This document shows positions 7,884-16,989 of a stretch of DNA of 64,000 bases, in pieces. The DNA is from Tritonibacter litoralis (GTDB taxonomy: Bacteria > Pseudomonadota > Alphaproteobacteria > Rhodobacterales > Rhodobacteraceae): positions 62,001 through 126,000 of the forward strand of contig NZ_WIBF01000001.1 of the NCBI RefSeq assembly GCF_009496005.1. The letters are read 5' to 3'. The notes under the pieces were generated by a model. The model did not search any database. It saw only the letters and a list, made by a program, of their open reading frames with translations, and had not been told where the DNA came from. Each line of letters starts with the position of its first letter. The stretch's first letter is position 1. Position numbers and translations under genes: made by a program.

Positions 7884-9578
7884 ATGACTGAATTGCTGAC
7901 CGCAGCCCAGATGCGAGCGATTGAAAAAGCGGCAATTGACAGCGGTGAAGTCACCGGACTTGAGCTGATGGAGCGGGCAGGCCGGGGGGTGGTCGACGCG
8001 ATTTATGAGGAATGGCAGGAGTTGTCGCCTGTTGAGAGCTCTAAGCGGGGGCCAGCCCCCACACCCCCGAAGTATTTGGGAAAAGATGAAAGCAAACCTC
8101 GGCGGGCGGTGGTGTTATGTGGGCCCGGCAATAACGGCGGCGATGGGTTTGTGGTGGCGCGGCTCTTGCATCTGGATGGATGGGTCGTGGAGGTGTTTCT
8201 CTATGGTGATGCCGAGAAATTGCCGCCAGATGCGCGGGTGAATTATGAGCGGTGGTGTGAATTGGGCACGGTTCCAGACTTGCAACTGTATAGGCAAAGA
8301 AAACATTGGGGCTGTGATCTACTCATCGACGCGCTGTTCGGCACAGGTTTAAAACGTGCTTCGCCGGAGCTAGGAGAGCTGTTCTGGAATATGGAGGACA
8401 TGGTAGATAGCTTCCCAGTTGAACCAGGGCACGAAATTGGACGTCCGGCTATTGTGTCCGTAGACATGCCCAGTGGGGTATGTTCGGACAGCGGTCGTGT
8501 TTTTCGCCATGACGAAAGTGATTATTGGGCCTCGGCGGCGAGTGCACATTTGACAGTGACGTTTCACGACAGAAAACTGGGGCATGCTTTGGGCGAGGGC
8601 CCGGGTCACCGAGGTAAACTTGTGGTCAAGAGCATAGGTTTGCCGCCCACGACTGAAGTTGGATCCGTCAGCCGTCAGGCATTGACAGATCAGTTCGGTG
8701 AGGTCGATCGGATTGTTTGCCGATCTGCAAGTTTGCATACATATGATCTTCGCAAGGAAGACCAAGCCCATAAATTTTCACACGGTCACGCGCTGATCCT
8801 TTCTGGTCCCTCTGGAAAAACAGGTGCGGCGCGATTGGCGGCGCGCGGCGCGTTGCGGATCGGTGCAGGGCTTGTGACATTGGGCGTGCCGCCGTCGGCA
8901 CAGATAGAGGTCGCGTGTCAGATCACCGCGCTGATGCTGACCCAGGTTCAAGGCGCCGAAGGGCTGGCGACCGTTCTGGACGATCCCCGTATCAATGCGC
9001 TGTGCCTGGGGCCGGGGCTGGGTCGGGATCGCGCGCGGGACCTGGTGCCAGTGGCACTGCGTGATCCCAAACGTGCGGTTGTGCTGGACGCAGATGCGTT
9101 GTCGGCTTTTGCGGATCAGCCCGAAGCCTTGTTTGCGATGCTGCACGATAAATGTGTTCTGACCCCGCATGGGGGCGAGTTCGCGCGTCTGTTCCCAGAT
9201 TTGGCGCAACAGCTGGAAATTCCAGCGGAGAAAGGTCCGGCCTATTCCAAGGTCGATGCCACACGCGCAGCGGCAGCGCGGGCAGGCTGTATGGTTCTGT
9301 TCAAAGGTCCGGACACAGTGATTGCCGCACCGGATGGTCGCTGCTCGGTCCATGCGGCAGTGCGAGACCGCGCGGCACCCTGGTTGGCGACTGCTGGATC
9401 GGGAGATGTTCTGGCGGGGTTTATCACCGGACTACTGGCGCGTGGCTTCGCCCCGCTTCACGCCGCAGAAACCGCCGCCTGGCTGCATGTGGAATGCGCG
9501 CGGACCTTTGGTCCCGGATTGATTGCAGAGGACCTGCCGGAGCAGCTGCCAGAGGTGTTCAGAGCTCTGGAAAGCTGA
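7884..9578 (+). CDS. nnr: Bifunctional NAD(P)H-hydrate epimerase/dehydratase
   Basis: 564 residues, longer than the usual 480-520. The N-terminal half is the epimerase (NnrE/YjeF_N) with VVLCGPGNNGGDGFVVARLL and LIDALFGTGL. The C-terminal half is the ADP-dependent dehydratase (NnrD) with ALILSGPSGKTGAARLAARG, VLTPHGGEFARLF and TAGSGDVLAGFITGLLARG. Together they repair damaged NADHX and NADPHX. Part of the extra length is an in-frame insertion at about residues 54-70 (KRGPAPTPPKYLGKDESK) encoded by a genomic repeat. It lies before the GPGNNGGDG loop, so the enzyme may still work. Divergent from glnB. Confidence 0.95.
   Translation: MTELLTAAQMRAIEKAAIDSGEVTGLELMERAGRGVVDAIYEEWQELSPVESSKRGPAPTPPKYLGKDESKPRRAVVLCGPGNNGGDGFVVARLLHLDGWVVEVFLYGDAEKLPPDARVNYERWCELGTVPDLQLYRQRKHWGCDLLIDALFGTGLKRASPELGELFWNMEDMVDSFPVEPGHEIGRPAIVSVDMPSGVCSDSGRVFRHDESDYWASAASAHLTVTFHDRKLGHALGEGPGHRGKLVVKSIGLPPTTEVGSVSRQALTDQFGEVDRIVCRSASLHTYDLRKEDQAHKFSHGHALILSGPSGKTGAARLAARGALRIGAGLVTLGVPPSAQIEVACQITALMLTQVQGAEGLATVLDDPRINALCLGPGLGRDRARDLVPVALRDPKRAVVLDADALSAFADQPEALFAMLHDKCVLTPHGGEFARLFPDLAQQLEIPAEKGPAYSKVDATRAAAARAGCMVLFKGPDTVIAAPDGRCSVHAAVRDRAAPWLATAGSGDVLAGFITGLLARGFAPLHAAETAAWLHVECARTFGPGLIAEDLPEQLPEVFRALES
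8045..8092 (+). repeat. GC-rich dispersed repeat inside the nnr gene
   Basis: A block with an inverted repeat (GGGGGCCAGCCCCC) followed by ACCCCCGAAGTATTTGGG and AAAAGATGAAAG. I recognise this layout (hairpin, a ...GTATTTGGG... core, an AAGATGAAAG tail) as a repeat common between genes in Rhodobacteraceae. Here it sits inside a coding frame and is translated without a stop as part of a low-complexity linker. No second copy was noticed in this window. Confidence 0.65.
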
Positions 9579-9649
9579 CTGACCGAAGGCGTGCGGCGCT
9601 AACCTTTCGGACGCTTTGCCGGAGCGGGGAAGGGCGGTAGCAATAGAGC

Positions 9650-10693
9650 ATGGCTTTTTGTTTTCTCTCCCCCGGCGCCTTTACTGGCGGATCAATGGCT
9701 GTTCACCAGGCTGCGCTGGCTGTGCGACGGCTGGGTGTCGATGCCTCTGTTCTGTATGTGCATGGCCATATGTCAGGACAGAAGGCGCACGGGTTCGAGC
9801 GTATCGGAGACAGGATCGTTCTGCGTCGCCCGCCGCCGAAACTGTGGAAGGTCTGGCGCTGGTCCGCCAACGAGAGAGTTGTCGATCCCCGCCTCAAATC
9901 GCTTGGCGTTCCGGCGGCGGAAGCGATGGATTTAAACACCCATTTTGTCTTGCCTGAGGTCTGGCCGGACTTGGGCGCGGACCTCCTGCGGCTTGGCTGC
10001 GCGAATGTTTACTTGTGGTGGCTCAGCGTTGACAATTTTCCCCTGTCCTCGTTGAACCAGCTGGCCCAGCAAAATTTGATCCGCCGCTGTCACAATCTCT
10101 GCCAATCTGAATATGCCGCTGATTTTGCCCGTCAGAACGGCGCGACACAGATCTCTATGCTGTCGGATTTCATCGATTTTCAGGAAGTTGAAGTGCCGAT
10201 CCCAACACGCGAACGCATTGTCGACATTTGCTACCTCCCGAACAAGGCCATTGGTTCGGAAGTGACGATGAAAAGGCTGGCCCAGGATTTTCGCGTTGTG
10301 CCTCTGCAAAACATGACCCGTGCCGAGATTGTCGACGTTCTCTCCAACTGCAAGATCTTCTTGGATTGCGGGTTTCATCCGGGCAAAGACCGGGTCCCGC
10401 GCGAAGCTGCGCTGTGTGGCTGTCTTCCGGTTGTGCGTCGCGAGGGGGCCGCCCGATTTGCCAAAGACGTGCCTTTACCGGATCCTCTGTTTGTGCCAAC
10501 CGAGACATTTTTTAACCCCGACCACCTGCGACTTAAATTGGAAGGTATCCTGTCTGATCCCGGCCGGTTTGATGCGGATCTGAATCGATACCGCGCAGGG
10601 ATTGCGCGAGAGCGCGACGTTTTTGAGGCTGAGGTGAAAGCGCTGGCCGCGCGGTCCGCGCCGCCGGCAGTCGCGCCCCGATTGGCATCCTGA
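9650..10693 (+). CDS. Putative glycosyltransferase (GT-B-like)
   Basis: 347 residues without signal peptide or clear membrane helix. The N-terminus (FCFLSPGAFTGGSMAVHQAA) has the layout of a GT-B acceptor domain. The C-terminal half contains NCKIFLDCGFHPGKDRVPRE followed by AALCGCLPVVRREG, which resembles the nucleotide-sugar-binding Glu region of family 1/4 transferases (E-A-x-x-x-G-x-P-V-V). Sugar and acceptor cannot be told. Stand-alone gene, 72 bases after the hydrate-repair gene, ending before tRNA-Leu. Confidence 0.6.
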   Translation: MAFCFLSPGAFTGGSMAVHQAALAVRRLGVDASVLYVHGHMSGQKAHGFERIGDRIVLRRPPPKLWKVWRWSANERVVDPRLKSLGVPAAEAMDLNTHFVLPEVWPDLGADLLRLGCANVYLWWLSVDNFPLSSLNQLAQQNLIRRCHNLCQSEYAADFARQNGATQISMLSDFIDFQEVEVPIPTRERIVDICYLPNKAIGSEVTMKRLAQDFRVVPLQNMTRAEIVDVLSNCKIFLDCGFHPGKDRVPREAALCGCLPVVRREGAARFAKDVPLPDPLFVPTETFFNPDHLRLKLEGILSDPGRFDADLNRYRAGIARERDVFEAEVKALAARSAPPAVAPRLAS

Positions 10694-10807
10694 CCTTGGG
10701 ACATCTTGGGAAATAAATCTGCCAGACCACTCATTTTTCGCTCGCATCCCACGAAGCGCTTTGCTACAGACCGCCGGTACAGTCTGTGTCACAGATCAGG
10801 CTGACGT

Positions 10808-10892
10808 GCGGGTGTGGCGGAATTGGTAGACGCACCAGATTTAGGTTCTGGCGCCGCAAGGTGTGGGAGTTCGAGTCTCCCCACCCGCACCA
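10808..10892 (+). tRNA. tRNA-Leu (anticodon UAG)
   Basis: 85 nucleotides fold as a class II tRNA. The acceptor stem GCGGGTG pairs with CACCCGC, followed by an encoded ACCA end. The anticodon stem CCAGA/TCTGG encloses loop TTTAGGT, giving anticodon UAG for CUA codons (CUN family). There is a long variable arm, as in tRNA-Leu, and the T-arm contains GTTCGAGTC. Confidence 0.97.
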
Positions 10893-11618
10893 TTTTGAAA
10901 ACAAAAGGTAAATGCAGAGTTTTTTCGGCATACTTCGCCTGTTTCAAAATTTTCCCAGTTTCTTGTTCTGTTCCTGCGCAATTGAGCAGATTTTGGTCGG
11001 CGCTTTGGCGCGCCTCGATGGTGACGTTTCTTGACCATTTGGGCGCTATAGGGCCTGCAAACGCGTGAACCGCGCTGCTAGGTGCACCGCATCCGCAAAG
11101 CGCTTGGTTGGCATTTTGGCGGCAACCCTACAGCGTAAGTGTTTGGTCACGCGAGTGATTTTTAGAGAGTTTCGAAACACAGGTCGTCGTTGGGTTATCT
11201 CGGGGGGGCGTGTTTTGTTTCACAACATCCGGCGCTTAAGATCATTTGGAAATCCCCTGCCAGCCATTTGATATCGTCCACAGTCAAAACGATGGAGCAC
11301 CGTGTTGCAATGCGAAAATTCTCGATTAACTCCAACACATTGGCTCATTTCGCTCAGAAAATCAGAGAGAACTTTAATTGAGAGATAGGTCCAAAAACTA
11401 TTGAATGTTGACAAGCTGTTGGTTCGAGCTCGCTTCAGGAATATTTTTTTCCGTCCGCTTGGTGGCGTTTAAGTCGCAATTGAATGTCGGGTCTGGTCCG
11501 CGTTTCGCGCCGCTGATTGTGCTCTCGTCGCAGACAAAATTGTGGAAGTTCTGGCGCTAGAATTCAGAAAGTTTGCACTGGGAAATTGTTCAGGCCAAAC
11601 CCAAAGTGATCTTCTGAC
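10893..11618. other. Non-coding, AT-richer stretch after tRNA-Leu
   Basis: About 725 bases with lower G+C than the neighbouring genes. The short open frames here have no convincing ribosome-binding site or family resemblance. The position right behind a tRNA gene would suit an integration scar, but I found neither an integrase nor a repeat of the tRNA 3' end. Confidence 0.5.
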
Positions 11619-11837
11619 CTAGGCGATGAACAACACATAAATAATATAGCCCCAGAAGGCCAAGCCCAAAAGGACGGCCGGAAATACCCACCAACCCCTT
11701 GGTGTTTTTGCCATGTCTTCCTCTCCCGTGATGCCACGGTGAGAGTGCGCGCGCTCTTTAATATCATGTTCATCGACAATAGATGCTTCGGATCTAGCTG
11801 TCGGCTGATGAAACGGTGCTGCACTCGGTTGCGGCAT
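11619..11837 (-). CDS. Small single-span membrane protein
   Basis: 72 codons. The ATG at 11837 is preceded by TAAGGAGAGAG, a near-perfect ribosome-binding site, and a TATAAT element stands about 20 bases further upstream (11856-11861 read on this strand). Residues 1-45 are polar (DEHDIKERAHSHRG). Residues about 48-71 (GWWVFPAVLLGLAFWGYIIY) form one membrane helix ending the protein. An internal ATG (residue 42, MAKTPRGWW) also has GGAGAGGA before it, so a 31-residue form is possible. No family recognised. It is the only likely gene in a 1.45-kb AT-richer gap. Confidence 0.6.
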   Translation of the reverse strand: MPQPSAAPFHQPTARSEASIVDEHDIKERAHSHRGITGEEDMAKTPRGWWVFPAVLLGLAFWGYIIYVLFIA

Positions 11838-12371
11838 TTCTCTCTCCTTACATCGATTATAAACTTAAAAGTCAAAAAAGAGGGTTAACGGAAAGTTTCT
11901 TTTACCTCCCATTCGGGAGGCGGAAACAGAGTGGGGTGCAAGGGTGACTGTTCTGGCCAATGTGCAGCTTTAAGGCGAATCCCATGCGTAATGTTGTATT
12001 TTATATAGTTTGTTTTCGTGAATATTAAAGGTTAATTTGTACAATGCTGAACATCTTCACGAAATCGTTCATAGAGAGAAACATATTTCGAGAAATTGAG
12101 ACCAGAAATAGGCCGTAACATTAAGGATTTATTTGTTTTTTTCAGTCCGGGCAATCACGAATGGCCGTGGCTGCTCTAAGGCAAATATGTGACTGTTTCC
12201 CAATTGGGTTTAAAGTGATCTTTAGTTTTTCTTTGTCCACAATGAGATACGTCTCGGGGGACGAATTCTGCCGAATTATTTATAAATCAACACATACGTA
12301 GGAAAAACGAGTATCAACATAGGACGCTGGAATATTACATATCGTTGTCGCTATTTTATCCTGGGTTGATC
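11838..12371. other. Non-coding AT-rich stretch before the NRPS gene
   Basis: It contains the small membrane gene's promoter and leader on the minus strand, a short hairpin (CTCCC/GGGAG at about 11906-11919) and presumably the NRPS promoter. No gene seen. The A+T content is clearly higher than in the flanking genes, as is usual for horizontally acquired or silenced regions. Confidence 0.5.
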
Positions 12372-15300
12372 ATGATGGAACACTTGTCGCCAGATTCTAA
12401 GTCAAGCGTTGCTCTCACCAGTATGCAGACCGCACTGCTTTATGAGAGCAACGGATCTGAACGCTTGCGGGTGAACCTGGAACAAATGCTGTTGCGGTTT
12501 GACGCCGGGTTTGCATCACAAGACAAGATTACAGCAGCGTGGGACGCGGTGGTGCAGCGCCATGACGTTTTGCGCACGGTCATCCATTGGCGGTCGGCGA
12601 CCACACCGGTGCAACGTGTTTTGCCCAGCGTCGCTGTTACGGTGGCGCATCAGAATTGGGACGATCTGTCCGACGCTGTCATCGATGATGCGCTGGATCA
12701 TATTTTGGACCAGGACCGGGATCGGGGGTTTGATCTGCAATCCGCGCCAGGCTGGCGGTTGTCCTCCTTTACGTTTGGTTCTGGCGCAGGTGCGATTTTA
12801 CTGTCTGCCCATCACGCATTGCTGGATGGCCGCAGCATGGCGCGCATCCTGGCAGAGTTTCTGCACCATCTTGAGACGGGTCGTTTACCGAACCACAGCG
12901 GAGCAGCGACCTTTTGTGATGTCGTCGCTCAGATCACCGCTGAAACCAAATCCGAGACGTCCGAAGCGGAGGCATTTTTCACCAGCTACCTGGCCGAGTT
13001 CGAGAATTGTGGCGCGCTGACCTTGCAATCTGATGCGGGTTCAGATGCAGAGCCCGTCCACCGCGTCCACAGCCAAACCGCAACCCTGTCCGCGCAGACA
13101 ACAGATGATCTGCGTGCGGTTGCGCGACAGTGTAACGCCACGCTTGCCAATTTGGTTCAGGCCGCCTGGGGGCTGGTCCTGGCCCGCTGGGAGGGGCGGG
13201 ACAACATTTGTATCGGGTCCGTACGCTCGGGGCGGTTTGCCGTCGCCAACAGTCAGGACACCGTTGGCTGTCTGATCAATACACTCCCCCTGCGGATGTC
13301 GTTTTCCCTGGACAAAACGCTTGGCACGCTGGCGCAGGCTTTGCGGACGGACACCTGCCGGATGCACAGCTTTGAACAGACTTCAGCCAACGACATCAGA
13401 CGTGCGGCCCGTTTGGCGGGACATGAAACCTTGTTTGACACGGCGGTGATGTTTGAACGCGGTTCCCTGCAATCCCTGGTCTTTGATCAATACCGTGGCG
13501 CGCTGCGCCCGACGATCACGCTGTTGGAGGAGGGCGGGCTTCCCTTGGCGCTGGCGGCCTATGATGGGGATGCGCTGCGTTTGGTCCTGGAAAGCGATGA
13601 GGGTCATGTCGCCCCGGAAACCGCCGCCCATTTGTACCGCCACCTCTGTCAGATCCTGCGGTCAATGGCCAAAGCTTCGGCCAAAACGCGCCTCAGCCAG
13701 CTGGACATGTTCCAAGAGGATGAGCGTGCAGCGCTTTATGCGCTCAGCCGACCTGAACAAAAGATACCCGATGCACCGCGGGATGTAATGGCACGGTTTA
13801 CGCAGAGGGTTGCCGCCCAACCTGACGCGCCTGCGATCACGGATCTGTCGGATAATCGAAACGGCTCGCTGAGCTATCAGCAGCTGGATCACAAGGCAAA
13901 TGGCCTGGCGCAATCTCTGCAAGACCACGGCGTGCGCGCAGGCGACACAGTTGCCATCGCGCTCGCGCGGTCGCCGGATTTTGTATGGGCCATGCTGGCA
14001 GTGCTAAAGCTGAATGCAGCCTTTGTGCCGGTGGATCCGAGCTACCCCAAGGCCCATCAGGATCACATGATCACCGACAGCCAGGCGCGTGTGGTGATCG
14101 CCAACCCCGGTTATGCCGTGCCAAACGGGACCGTTCTGCGCGTTGACCCCGTGGCTCCGATGCGTGCCGCCTGTCCGGTTGCTGCCCCGCAAAACCTGAA
14201 CACGACCTGCGCCTATGTGATTTACACGTCCGGCTCGACAGGTGTTCCCAAGGGGGTGGCCATAAGCCGCCAAAGTTTTGCCGCCCATGCCGAGGCGCTG
14301 GTGCCCGCGCTTGAACTGACGTCACAGGACCGGGTGCTTCAGTTTGCAAGCCTGTCCTTTGATGTGGCGCTGGAAGAAGTGTTTCCGACTTTGCTGTCCG
14401 GCGCGCATCTGATCTTGCGCGACGATGCTATGGCGCAGTCGCCAATTGCGTTTCAAAAAACCTTGGTGGATCAGAAGATTACGGTTGCCAACGTGCCAAC
14501 AGCCTTTTGGGCCGTGATCACGGATTATCTGGCCCGCTGCTTGGACAAGGGGCAGGGCGGGCTGGTCTCTCCCACCCTCAGGCTGATGATCGTGGGCGGT
14601 GAGCAGGTGCGCCCGAATGTCCTGCAAAAATGGCTCAAGGTGGCGCCAAACGTGCGCTGGCTCAATGGCTATGGCCCGACCGAGGCCACGATCACCAGCA
14701 CCCTGTTTGAGGTCAAGGCCGGAAACTGGGACGGTGATGTCCCAATTGGCCGTGCCACCGCCCATGCGCGTGTCTTTGTGCTGGCCCCGGACGGCAGCCT
14801 TGCGCCGATGGGAGCGCCCGGACAGCTGGTGCTTGGCGGGCAGGCGGTTGCGATGGGATATGTCGACCGTCCTGAACAGACGGATGAGGTCTTTCGCAGC
14901 GATCTGCTGGTGGATGAGGACGCCACGGCGCTGCGTGTCTACCTCAGCGGTGACAACGCGCGCTGGGGCACGGATGGCCAGTTGCGGTTTCTGGGGCGGA
15001 CCGACCGACAGGTCAAACTGCGCGGCTTCCGAATTGATTTGCGCCATGTGGAGCGGGTTCTGGAACGTCTCCTGCCGGGGGATGAGGTGCTGGTTGGCGT
15101 GCTCAACCGCAACACCCCCGCTGCGCGGCTGGTGGCCTGGATCAAATCCGCACGTGAGTTTGACGCCGACGCGGTGAAACATGCGGTTCAAGAGGCCTTG
15201 CCCAAACATATGCAGCCGGACCTTGTCCAGATCGCGGCTTTCCCGACCACAGCGGGTGGTAAAGTCGACCTAAAGGCTTTGCCGCATCCCTCGGCTGAGG

Positions 15301-16427
15301 TCGTGGAAAAAAGCACCTTTGAAGAGCCAAGAACCGAGGGGGAGCGTCAGGTTCAGACGGCGATGGCTGCGGTTCTGGGCTGTGAACGCCTGTCAGTCAC
15401 GGATGATTTCTATGATCTTGGTGGTCATTCCCTGATCGCGGTGGAATTGCTGGGGCGCATCGAACGGGACACAGGGATTCAGCTTGGGGTCGTCGACCTG
15501 AAACAAAACCCGACCTGTCGCGGCCTTGCACGGATCCTGGAAACCGGCAGCAGCGCGCCCAAACACATCATCCCGATCCAGCCCAAAGGCAATCGCCCGC
15601 CGCTGTTTGGCATCCACATTCTGGGTGCGCGTGAAGGTTACTTTGAACCTTTGGCAGAGTATCTGGGGGACGACCAGCCAATCATGGGGGTCTCGGTCGG
15701 GTCGTTGGATGAAAACACGCCAACGGGGATTGAGTTTACGGCGCGCCGCTATTGCGCTGATCTGATGGAATATTACCCCGAGGGGCCGATCAACCTGATG
15801 GCGGTGTCGCTCGGGGCTTATATGGCTTTTGAAATGGCACACCAACTGCGCGCGGCGGGGCGCGAGGTTGGGCTGTTGGCGCTGTTTGATGCAACCGGTC
15901 CTGGCGGGCGGGATGAATATCAGGGCATCCGGCGTGTTTGGGCCCATATGCAGCGCGTGCGCTACCTGGGCTGGGCCTATCCGGCGCAAGTCATCCGCAA
16001 CCGGATTCACAATATTCGCAACCATTTTGCACGCAAACAGATCCAGGACGCCGATGCCAACGGGACTGGCGGCGCTCCGATGACGGTGTTTGAATTCATC
16101 GCCTCAAACGAGCTAGCGGTGCAGGCCTACACGCCCAAACCGCTGGATGTGCCAATCACCATCTTCCGCGCCGAAAGCCATTTCTTTGACACGCCCGCCA
16201 GCAAGGCCTCGGGCCTTGGCTGGGAGCCTGTGGCACGGGCTGGTGTCACCGTATTGGATGCGCCGGGCGGGCATCTGTCGATGTTGGAAAACCCAAATGC
16301 CGCAACCTTGGCCGTGCATTTTTCGGAAATTCTGGAAGCTCAGCAGCGCGATCAGCTTGAACGGACCCGCCGGCACCTGTTCCAAGGCAGCCAGCGTGTG
16401 GCCAAGGGGCGAAAAGCCTCGACCTGA
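12372..16427 (+). CDS. Single-module NRPS, C-A-PCP-TE
   Basis: About 1351 residues. Condensation domain, residues about 10-445, with catalytic HHALLDG at 147-153. Adenylation domain, about 480-960, with YTSGSTGVPKG (from 618), NGYGPTE (765), YLSGDNARWG and the invariant Lys in TTAGGKVDLKAL. Carrier domain, about 985-1060, with Ser1020 in DLGGHSL. Thioesterase, about 1080-1335, with Ser1146 in AVSLGA, Asp1173 and His1301. Read against GrsA by eye, the specificity residues are about D-V-E-N-I-G-G-I-T, which I cannot assign. The elbow has Ala instead of the usual first Gly. No partner NRPS, carrier or transferase is nearby. ATG 12372 is chosen over TTG 12345; neither has a strong ribosome-binding site. 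Confidence 0.92.
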   Translation: MMEHLSPDSKSSVALTSMQTALLYESNGSERLRVNLEQMLLRFDAGFASQDKITAAWDAVVQRHDVLRTVIHWRSATTPVQRVLPSVAVTVAHQNWDDLSDAVIDDALDHILDQDRDRGFDLQSAPGWRLSSFTFGSGAGAILLSAHHALLDGRSMARILAEFLHHLETGRLPNHSGAATFCDVVAQITAETKSETSEAEAFFTSYLAEFENCGALTLQSDAGSDAEPVHRVHSQTATLSAQTTDDLRAVARQCNATLANLVQAAWGLVLARWEGRDNICIGSVRSGRFAVANSQDTVGCLINTLPLRMSFSLDKTLGTLAQALRTDTCRMHSFEQTSANDIRRAARLAGHETLFDTAVMFERGSLQSLVFDQYRGALRPTITLLEEGGLPLALAAYDGDALRLVLESDEGHVAPETAAHLYRHLCQILRSMAKASAKTRLSQLDMFQEDERAALYALSRPEQKIPDAPRDVMARFTQRVAAQPDAPAITDLSDNRNGSLSYQQLDHKANGLAQSLQDHGVRAGDTVAIALARSPDFVWAMLAVLKLNAAFVPVDPSYPKAHQDHMITDSQARVVIANPGYAVPNGTVLRVDPVAPMRAACPVAAPQNLNTTCAYVIYTSGSTGVPKGVAISRQSFAAHAEALVPALELTSQDRVLQFASLSFDVALEEVFPTLLSGAHLILRDDAMAQSPIAFQKTLVDQKITVANVPTAFWAVITDYLARCLDKGQGGLVSPTLRLMIVGGEQVRPNVLQKWLKVAPNVRWLNGYGPTEATITSTLFEVKAGNWDGDVPIGRATAHARVFVLAPDGSLAPMGAPGQLVLGGQAVAMGYVDRPEQTDEVFRSDLLVDEDATALRVYLSGDNARWGTDGQLRFLGRTDRQVKLRGFRIDLRHVERVLERLLPGDEVLVGVLNRNTPAARLVAWIKSAREFDADAVKHAVQEALPKHMQPDLVQIAAFPTTAGGKVDLKALPHPSAEVVEKSTFEEPRTEGERQVQTAMAAVLGCERLSVTDDFYDLGGHSLIAVELLGRIERDTGIQLGVVDLKQNPTCRGLARILETGSSAPKHIIPIQPKGNRPPLFGIHILGAREGYFEPLAEYLGDDQPIMGVSVGSLDENTPTGIEFTARRYCADLMEYYPEGPINLMAVSLGAYMAFEMAHQLRAAGREVGLLALFDATGPGGRDEYQGIRRVWAHMQRVRYLGWAYPAQVIRNRIHNIRNHFARKQIQDADANGTGGAPMTVFEFIASNELAVQAYTPKPLDVPITIFRAESHFFDTPASKASGLGWEPVARAGVTVLDAPGGHLSMLENPNAATLAVHFSEILEAQQRDQLERTRRHLFQGSQRVAKGRKAST

Positions 16428-16523
16428 GGTTGATCACAACAACCTTGGCATCGCGCCGGTCGGGTTCGAACGCTGAACGTTAGAATGTCGACCCTTCAAA
16501 CCCTGCGCGTCAGGCCATGTGCA

Positions 16524-16730
16524 TTAGACAGGGGCGAACTCAGGCGTTTTCATCCATGCGGGCACAGTTTCGCTGATGGCTTCATTGCGCGCAACGGGTG
16601 CGTCAAAGTCAAAACCGCGCAACAGGCGGAACAACATCCGCCGCCGCAATACCAGTTCCTGAAGATCCAAAGCGGCCTCAATCGTGGTCTGTGTCAAACC
16701 ATCCAGCCCGCGACGCGTGGCAATCTGCAT
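16524..16730 (-). CDS. Small hypothetical protein (68 aa)
   Basis: The ATG at 16730 follows GGGGAGA with a 6-base spacer, a good ribosome-binding site, which is why I accept this frame over overlapping ones. The protein is amphipathic and Arg-rich in the middle (LVLRRRMLFRLLRGF), without membrane helix or Cys. It lies between the convergent NRPS gene and the divergent tig gene. No family recognised. Confidence 0.5.
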   Translation of the reverse strand: MQIATRRGLDGLTQTTIEAALDLQELVLRRRMLFRLLRGFDFDAPVARNEAISETVPAWMKTPEFAPV

Positions 16731-16989
16731 GTCCCATCTCCCCAGATGTTTGTTCCAAGGTTCAGTTTAGGGAGACAAAATGGCAAAAATCGGGAAACCG
16801 CTGGCCGCCTTCATGAATGGTTAAATCATTATTAATCCGGTCAGGATGCAAAAATGCCCGGAATTCTCCGCCAACACCTGATGATTTCGGCAATGCCTCT
16901 TGCGCAGGGGCGCGCAGCCCAATAGAAGGCCACAAATTGTCTGAGGGCTGCGTCTGCGCGCATGCCCCGAATCTCTTATGGGGAGCACG

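Noticed and set aside
14322-15209. 295-codon minus-strand open frame inside the NRPS gene
   Set aside because: It mirrors the adenylation domain and has no plausible start signal.
10808-16427. Genomic island integrated at tRNA-Leu
   Set aside because: AT-rich gap and orphan NRPS are suggestive, but I found no integrase and no repeat of the tRNA 3' end. A computed search for the att repeat is needed to revive this.
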